From Lucinisca nassula (Eukaryota > Mollusca > Bivalvia > Lucinida > Lucinidae), in the NCBI GenBank assembly GCA_963580285.1, contig OY757025.1:114207900-114271899 (forward strand): 64,000 bases of DNA, in the 5' to 3' direction. The notes below the pieces were generated by a model. The model was not told where the DNA came from. It saw only the letters and a program-made list of their open reading frames with translations, and ran no database searches. This document shows, one piece after another, positions 57,915 to 64,000 of this stretch. Numbering within the stretch: position 1 is the first letter of the stretch; the number at the start of each line of letters is the position of its first letter. Made by a program: the position numbers and the translations under genes.

Positions 57915-58335
57915 ATCTTTTTACCCTTAACATGCCAAGGAAAACTGCATCTGAAAATGTTGTCTGTTTATGTCATTTTCTGAATTCTTGCAAACTTTTT
58001 AAATATTTTTGCATAAAGGCAAACAGTGTGAACCCAGATCAGACTGCTCCTAGAGGAGCAGTCTGATCTGGGTTCACACTGTTTGCAACAATGAGTGAGA
58101 GTGAGTGAGTGTTTCAGTTTTACGTCCCACCAACAGCTAAGGTCATACGGAGACAGGACCTCGGTTTAAAGACCCATCCGAAAGTCTGGAGAAGCCCGGG
58201 ATCGAACCTGCGACCCCTGGTTTACAAGGCGAGTAGCGTAACCACTCGACCAGGGAGGCTTCAATGAGTTTTAAACTAACAGGCAGACAACAAAGCAGAC
58301 GACAACTGTCATGATTGGCATTTCATGGGTTAAAA
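57915..58335. repeat. family E element with SINE S1 inserted
   Basis: TTACCCTTAACATGCCAAGG start and GGCATTTCATGGGTTAAA end. The perfect hairpin GTGTGAACCCAGATCAGACT / AGTCTGATCTGGGTTCACAC is at 58026-58081. The S1 SINE at 58096-58261 (minus) is flanked by CAATGAG. Confidence 0.85.
58096..58261 (-). mobile_element. tRNA-derived SINE S1
   Basis: GTGAGTGAGTG tail at the low end; the minus-strand head is GAAGCCTCCCTGGTCGAGTG with CGCAGGTTCGATCCCGGGCT as B box, an intact match to the GGTTCGANYCC consensus. CAATGAG flanks both sides (58089-58095; 58262-58268). Confidence 0.85.
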
Positions 58336-58421
58336 TTAGTTACATGTATATGCAAAACTGTTATAATGAAGAGTTATAAATAGGTTTGTGGTTTATACGA
58401 AGCCAGACTGGATGTTCTTAC

Positions 58422-58509
58422 CTGCCACAATAGGTTTTGCGGTCACAGTATACACGACCTCCTGGGTCACATTCGGCTTGAGCACCTTGTCAAATGCAAA
58501 CACCTTGGC
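58422..58509 (-). CDS. KIF5: kinesin-1 heavy chain exon (motor, first visible)
   Basis: Encodes residues 1-29 of the visible protein, AKVFAFDKVLKPNVTQEVVY then TVTAKPIVA and a split Asp. Acceptor TTCTAG, donor GTAAGA. It matches the FDKVF-PN-TQE-VY segment that precedes the P-loop in kinesin-1. The exon starts in phase 0 and has no ATG, so at least one upstream coding exon (about 45-50 residues) is required. Confidence 0.95.
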
Positions 58510-58670
58510 CTAGAAAACAAAAATACAACAGTCAAGTTTAACGAAGAGATTGCCATCTTTTCTAATCATTTTAACGCAATTTCGCAACAAAATGAGACAT
58601 GCATACATGTACATTTCAAAGATTAGGAAAACTTAAATCTAAGAAGCATTGAAAGTTTAAGTCTGTATAA

Positions 58671-58879
58671 TAACAGTAAAATTCCTATATTAAGACCACC
58701 TTTGTGACTTTTCAAAAGTGGTATTTAAGACCACTTTTAAACAGGCCCAAAGATGGCCCTTGAACAAAGGACATTGTGAGTAGAAAGCATGAAAAAAGAA
58801 TAACTGCACCCTTCTAAATAAGCTTTTTAAAACAGAACTAGTGTTAATTTTAGGCTGTCTTAATAACGGAATTTCACTG
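58671..58879. repeat. family D palindromic MITE
   Basis: ACAGTAAAATTCCTATATTA start, hairpin TTCAAAAGTGGTATTTAAGA centre, end CGGAATTTCACTGTA. Its last TA is shared with the next element. Confidence 0.85.
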
Positions 58880-59196
58880 TACCGTATTTACCGTATGTGT
58901 TCGGACACCGTATGTTTTCGGACATCATGTAGAATCAGTAAAACTAGCTAATTTAATGTACCGTATTTTTTCGGCAACCCCCGAAAATTTGCGCTCTTTA
59001 TTTTCATAAGTTTTCGGACACAATTCTGCCTTCTGTCTAAATATTTTTTCTTTTTACAAGGTATCCATATTTTTATGATTTACCGTCTTTAATTTAAAAA
59101 CAACCATTATGGGCTGAACCATTTTCAGTGCAGGTATGGCAGCTAGTACATTGAAGAAGTCATACCTTGTTTATGTCGTTTTTATCCCAATCTGTG

Positions 59197-59234
<38 letters not shown>

Positions 59235-60238
59235 GCTAATATTTTATAGGTTTTAAATACACATGCTAATGAAATTGTTTATAAGTGAAAAAATGTTGAA
59301 GTGTTAAAACGAAATTGATTACGTTCTACTATTCAAATGGATTATTCCACTACCGGTAATAAACTGTGAACACTGGCCTCAGGCGTTATCGATAAGATGA
59401 CAAATATGTGAGAAAATCAGGTCATTCAATGCAGGACAGACGCTGATTTGTTTACACAAGTCATTAATTTATGACTAACTATAGAACCGGTATTTGAATA
59501 TAAAACAGATTTTTCGCAAGGTGCATTTCTCGATCCACATCTGTTACGTGTTTAGCTTTCGAAAAAAAAAAAAAATACCGTTTCTTTTTTACCCGTTCAG
59601 AATTGTATTTTTATTTAAGAAATAAGCTCTATTGAAACCAATAACATAAAACACGTGTGTGGCACACCCATGAATGAATTATTTTCTGACCACGTGGCTT
59701 CAATATCGGTCGTCATTTTGTAAACAAAGCGATTTGTTTCAGAATATAGAAGACTTGTGTAGTCGTGAAATATTATGTATTTATATTCTTAATATTTCGC
59801 GATTGCATGTATTTATATTCTTTAGAACTTGGTTCGGCCATAAAAGATTTTTAATGACTCTAGTTCGACACTCTTTGGTTCGAGATTAAAGGAATGTTTT
59901 TTTTGTTTTTTTTCAAAACGATTTCTTTCTTTAAGAAATACGTTCATTTAAAATCAATCACCTAAAACAGGTGTGCAATACGTCCTTGACTGCATTTATG
60001 TGTATTGTGTAAACGGAAACCGTGATTCGGCCATATAAGATTTCCAATGGCTCCAGTTCGGCCACGTTATGGTTTGAGAGTAAAAACAATGTCTGAACCG
60101 TCGATCATTTTTTATGTCGGTGAATTTTCGGAAGTATTCGGACACGGTGCTAATTTTAGAAAGGTAATTTCGGAAGTATTCGGACAGTGAAAAAAATAAT
60201 TATTTTTAGGTGTTCTAATACATACGGTAAATACGGTA
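58880..60238. mobile_element. 1.36 kb inverted-repeat element, TA-flanked
   Basis: CCGTATTTACCGTATGTGTT and its complement ending ACATACGGTAAATACGG lie at the two ends, each next to TA. Subterminal TTCGGACAC-type motifs recur in both arms. The interior has a (TA)n run (59205-59231) and two related blocks (TTCGGCCATAAAAGATTT; TTCGGCCATATAAGATTTCC). No transposase frame; non-autonomous. It is inserted at the end of a D element. Confidence 0.78.
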
Positions 60239-60707
60239 TTTGGGATTCCTTATTAGTCAAATCACACAAAAATACAGCCATCTAGCATTAGAAAACAACT
60301 TTGAAAAAGCAGAAAAGATAAAACATAAGAATTTTGACATTGTTAAAGAAATATTTTTTTCTTTACAGAAACAATTCTACTTTCAGTGTAACCATTTTGG
60401 CACTTTTTGTGAGGGTCAAGACAAGATATTTCATGATCCTGCAGATTGACACAATGTCTAAACATGACAGAATAGATCTCTATCAGACTGCTCATCTTAA
60501 GATGGACAGATACACCTTCAAGGGAGGCAACTCATTCAAAAATAAAATTTGTAAGGTATGCTGGGAAAGTCATTGTGAGCTACCCCTTTCCCACAAACTC
60601 AGATTCCAGGAGGGCAAACATTTGGACTAAAATTAATGGTACCATTCTTGCAAAAAGAAATGGTCAAATATGTGTCAGGCCACTGGTCTACCCAATCCCT
60701 TCAACCC
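60239..60707. other. no recognisable feature
   Basis: Intron sequence with H-like words (GATACACCTTCAAGGGAGGC near 60510) and short open frames. No exon found. Confidence 0.4.
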
Positions 60708-61222
60708 TTCTCGTGCTGTATCAATTAATTTAGCCCCACCCATTTCACTAACAACCAATCAAACTAGAGCTATCACTAAAGGTGATGAATATCCCCACCA
60801 AAACTGTCTTGATAGTACAACAGCGGCATTTTGCAATTTTTTCACTTGAAAGGGGCCATAACTATGTCGAAAATTGACGAATTGTAGTGGAAATCGAACT
60901 TGACCTGTATTTTATGATGTTACATCAGTGTACCAAAAATTATAAAAATCGGTGAAGCGCTTTTTGAGTTATCGTCTGGAAACCAAGTCAACAGACCCCC
61001 GACCGACCGACAGACCGACCGACAAGCTCACTCCTATATACCCCCCCCCCCCCCCAAATTTCATTTGTGGGGGTATAATTACTTGATATTATGTAGTTTG
61101 TAGTTATTCAAATTCACAAAATGAATGACAAACAGTGTGGATCCAGATCAAATGGCTTCTAATCTGGATCTACACTGTTTGCAAAGGAAGGGTTGTCATG
61201 TTCAGCAGAATAGGTGTTAAGG
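60708..61222. repeat. family F MITE split by a pearl-like element (K5)
   Basis: F left arm (CAACCCTTCTCGTGCTGTAT; ACAACCAATCAAAC) and right part (GTGGATCCAGATCAAATGGC; TTCAGCAGAATAGGTGTTAA) are separated by 60773-61078. The inserted element starts AGCTATCACTAAAGGTGATG and contains CCGACCGACCGACAGACCGA, a 17 bp C run, and the end GTGGGGGTATAATT. Confidence 0.8.
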
Positions 61223-61266
61223 GTAAATATTATGTGCAAACATTTTGAGCATTTAAGTCATTTTCC

Positions 61267-61514
61267 CATTAACCCTTAAGATGCCATGAAAAACTACATC
61301 TGAAAGTGTTGTCTGCTTATGTCGTCTGCTGAATTTTTTTGCAAACTTTTTAAAAATATTTTGGCATACAGGCAAACAGTGTGGGCCCAGATCAGACTGC
61401 TCCTTTAGGAGCAGTCTGATCTGGGTCCACACTGTCTGCCAAAAATTACTTTTAAGGAAACCGGCAGACGGCAAAAGCAGACGCAATTATCGCGACTGGC
61501 TTTTTATGGGTTAA
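61267..61514. repeat. family E palindromic MITE
   Basis: TTAACCCTTAAGATGCCATG to GGCTTTTTATGGGTTAA; hairpin GGGCCCAGATCAGACTGCTC at 61383-61440. Complete copy and reference for family E. Confidence 0.85.
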
Positions 61515-61944
61515 AAGCACCTACCAACTATTAGCATTTAAGTTTAAAAAAAAAAAGGAGAAAAATATCTTTCTAAGAAAAAAGAAGATTTGTATTTTCA
61601 TGTGAAGCTTGTGCTCAGCAGACAATTCATGAATTTGAATACATAAACAATGTCAAGCATGATTTTTTCTGAAAAGTGAGAAAAAAGGACTGTCATCCGC
61701 TTTCAAATTTTGCTCAGTGCTTTAAAGGTCAACAATACACTGTATTCACAAGATAATGATATACGTTGCAACATATGGTTCATCAAAAGTCATTCTTCCC
61801 TTATACAAAGGGAAGTATGTATTTTCCTGAAAAAAAAAGCTGTATTATATGGAAGACATGGAAAAAGGAGCTAATGCTTATAAAAATCAGATTCAATATT
61901 GTTGTATTAATTGATATAAGATCTGTGTGAACCAGAAAAGCATC

Positions 61945-62158
61945 CCTTAACCTATTTAGTACCAGAAACCCAAAAACGGGTATTTGGTCAAGAGTGCAGG
62001 CCCAGATCAGACGCAGAATGCGGCACCTGATCAGGGCATACACTATTTGCAAATCTGAAGTTTTTGATAAAAAACACAACCTGACACCCGTAAATTTTGA
62101 AATGGACAACTGCTATATATAAGATGGAAGATTCCATTTGGTACAAAAAGGGTTAAAT
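61945..62158. repeat. family M element
   Basis: TTAACCTATTTAGTACCAGA to TTGGTACAAAAAGGGTTAA; hairpin GCCCAGATCAGACGCAGAAT with partial complement. Confidence 0.82.
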
Positions 62159-62234
62159 AGTGAAAGTGAAAATTTGCACATACAAGACTTTTAATTGTCA
62201 GGGCTATCTTGAATTTCTTCATACTATTTTGCTA

Positions 62235-62310
62235 GATGTTTGCAAATATTCGAGGCTCGGGGGAGACAGCGCCACTGCGCTCGCCCGAGCCTCAAAAATT
62301 TCCAAACATG
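62235..62310. repeat. GC-rich nested hairpin
   Basis: GAGGCTCGGG (62252-62261) pairs with CCCGAGCCTC (62284-62293). Inside is a second hairpin, AGCGCCACTGCGCT. The stem extends outward with mismatches (GTTTGCAAATATT / AAATTTCCAAAC). It stands out in AT-rich surroundings. Confidence 0.8.
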
Positions 62311-62589
62311 TGCTCAGGGTCCTTTATGCAAGCTGTGGCTTGTACTTTCATCTCTTGGCTAATATGCAAAGCTGAAAATTCCAACAGACAGTTGCTGGAT
62401 CAATCTAATCAATAGCTACTGTAAACCACAATACACAGCAGAAATTTCATACCAATCTGCTTCCTTTTCTCTCCACAGCAGCAGTTGTCATTTTCTATAT
62501 TAACTAAATTTCATCATTACGACAACACATGCATGTGATAAAATATCTTTCTTATCTCTCGAACTGTCATTTTTTTCATATAAAAATGT

Positions 62590-62720
62590 TTGATATTTTT
62601 ATTTCTAATGCAAATATATATTGTGGGTGCTCGCTAGAACTGCCTCATTGAGACATTTCGAACAAGCACCCACAATCTATAGAGCAAAATTAAGGGAAGT
62701 AATGAATACACCCGAAAATC
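62590..62720. repeat. family A MITE, diverged
   Basis: ATATTGTGGGTGCTCGCTAG, CTGCCTCATTGAGACA and CAAGCACCCACAATCTATAG. Confidence 0.68.
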
Positions 62721-62734
62721 CCACTTTTCAGACT

Positions 62735-62815
62735 GCAGTGTTCTGCCCATATCCTGCTGAACATGACAACCCCTACCTTTGCAAACAGTGTTGCCTTCAG
62801 AATCAGATGTTTTTT
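62735..62815. repeat. family F left arm fragment
   Basis: CCATATCCTGCTGAACATGA and CCTTTGCAAACAGTGTTGCC, cut by the following S3 SINE; the right part resumes near 63030 (AACTGTTTGTCATTCAGTTT). Confidence 0.65.
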
Positions 62816-62825
62816 TATTTGGGTT

Positions 62826-63027
62826 TTTGTTTTATGGCCCTTTCAAGATTATTTCACTCATATCGAGCCAATCGTTAAACAGGAGGGCAAAAACCGGAAT
62901 ACCCGGAGAAAAACCACATGACCTTCTGTTGCAGAACTTGGCATCTCACGTGACCCGAGCCAGGCTCAAACCACAGGGGTGGGAGACCTAATGATTAGAA
63001 GCCAGCGCTCTTATCCACTAAGCCCGT
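62826..63027 (-). mobile_element. tRNA-derived SINE S3
   Basis: TTTATGGCCCTTTCAAGATT to CTTATCCACTAAGCCCG. Body motif GAATACCCGGAGAAAAACCA matches 15988-16206. Inserted in a family F copy. Confidence 0.78.
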
Positions 63028-63034
63028 TCAAACT

Positions 63035-63215
63035 GTTTGTCATTCAGTTTGAAGAAGCAGTCTGATCAGGGTCTACACAGTTTGCCATTCCATTTCCACC
63101 TTTTGGACTCCTTGCTGGATTATGAAACAAATATGTGACAAAAAAAATTAAGAGAATTACAGAAAGTCCTCAAGGTGTCCCAATTTTTATGGTTTATTTT
63201 TAGGGTAGGTGTACT
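63035..63215. repeat. family N element, half copy
   Basis: AAGAAGCAGTCTGATCAGGG is a right core arm, followed by ACTCCTTGCTGGATTATGAA and TTACAGAAAGTCCTCAAGGT; matches the right arm of other N copies. Confidence 0.65.
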
Positions 63216-63466
63216 TTTCAAAACACATGGAAAACAAGTCACAAATGCTGCATCATAGGACAGGCTTGCAGTGCAAAAAACACTAGCATCCACAATTGAA
63301 AATCAATTCCAGACAGACATGAATTGTAACGAGGTCAGAGAGAGAATCTAGCTGATACTGATTAAACAAATAATGTGAAAGTCAAAGTAGATGGCCTCTG
63401 GTAGCAGCATGTCATCAATTAAACTACCCGTTATAAACAAAGGCATTGAAAGCACTGGTGGGTCAA
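63216..63466. other. no recognisable feature
   Basis: Intron DNA without repeats or exon signals that I can support. Confidence 0.4.
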
Positions 63467-63467
63467 C

Positions 63468-63952
63468 TTAACCCTTGTCCTGCTGAATATTCATATATGC
63501 CACACCCACTACCAATTATCAACCAATCAGAGTACCTGTAGCAAATTATTACAACAAATTCACAATCTGAATGACAAACAATGTAGATCCTGATCAGATG
63601 GCTTCTTCAGAAGCCATCTGATCTGGATCTACATTGTTTCAAAGAAAAGGCATATCCGGGCTCAGCAGAACAAGGGTTAAAGTTCTGAGCATTTTTATGT
63701 CACCAGTAGAACTAGCAGGGACATATTGGTTTTGCCCTGTCTGTTTGTTTGTTGCTTGAACAACTTTCACATTGGTCATAACCTTTGAACCGTTTGAGAT
63801 ACAGCCTTCATATTTGGTGATCTGATCAGGATCTACACTGTTTTCAAATAAAACTGCGAATTTGAATGAAAGATCATATCAAGTTTTTTAACTGATTGAT
63901 AGTCAGAAATGGGTGTGGTAAAATTAATTTATTCAGCAGGATAAGGTTTAAT
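63468..63952. repeat. family F copies around a pearl-like fragment
   Basis: One full F copy at 63468-63680 (TTAACCCTTGTCCTGCTGAA to CAGCAGAACAAGGGTTAA). A right-half F copy at about 63818-63952 follows a fragment with ATATTGGTTTTGCCCTGTCT and (GTTT)n. Confidence 0.8.
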
Positions 63953-64000
63953 CGATCATGGAAAACCATAACTGATTATGAACTCATTAATAATTTTGCC

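Noticed and set aside
58510..64000. Kinesin first coding exon
   Set aside because: I looked on the minus strand for the CRFRP region that must precede the first visible exon and found no acceptable match; it is most likely outside the window.

Overview
The window looks like intronic and exonic DNA of a bivalve mollusc. The intron-rich gene, AT-rich introns, many short palindromic (MITE-like) elements, several tRNA-derived SINE families and pearl-type elements (tandem ~170 bp monomers followed by CGGA-type microsatellites, described in oysters and other bivalves) all fit that reading. The species cannot be named from the sequence alone.

One protein-coding gene is supported: a kinesin-1 heavy chain (KIF5/Khc) on the minus strand. 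Eighteen coding exons run from 58509 down to the stop codon at 3659, all with GT donors and AG acceptors. The phases join to 2,772 nt, or 923 residues plus stop. They cover the motor domain from just before the P-loop, the neck, the coiled-coil stalk, the light-chain and cargo-binding region and the IAK tail. The roughly 45-50 N-terminal residues, start codon and promoter are not seen and should lie beyond position 64000. Coding sequence is about 5% of the ~55 kb span.

The remainder is dense with repeats. I give them working letters. A and B are palindromic MITEs sharing a GTGGGTACTCATTAGAA hairpin core, and C is a TA-flanked palindromic element carrying a variant of that core. D is an ACAGTAAAATTCC palindromic element, and H is a TTAA-flanked palindromic element. 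F, M, N and E are palindromic elements with different ends but a shared GCAAACAGTGTAGACCC hairpin core. G is a ~300 bp retroposon with a CAAA tail and target-site duplications. S1-S5 are tRNA-derived SINEs. I, J and K1-K6 are pearl-like tandem-monomer elements. L, P, Q, R, T, U and V are smaller families. Nested insertions are common and give relative ages.

Region by region: 1-3650 is gene-downstream repeats. 3.6-26 kb holds the tail exons separated by very large introns. 26-46 kb holds stalk and neck exons. 47-58.5 kb holds motor exons. 58.5-64 kb is 5' intron with a 1.36 kb inverted-repeat element and more MITEs. The most interesting signals are hairpin cores shared between families with different ends, and local amplification of such cores into tandem arrays (13.0-13.6 kb and 24.0-25.3 kb). 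Also notable are a MITE end that forms part of a splice donor (30.69 kb) and repeated AGGTCA nuclear-receptor-type half-sites inside the pearl-like elements. I saw no bacterial-type system, CRISPR array, structural RNA gene or intact transposase.
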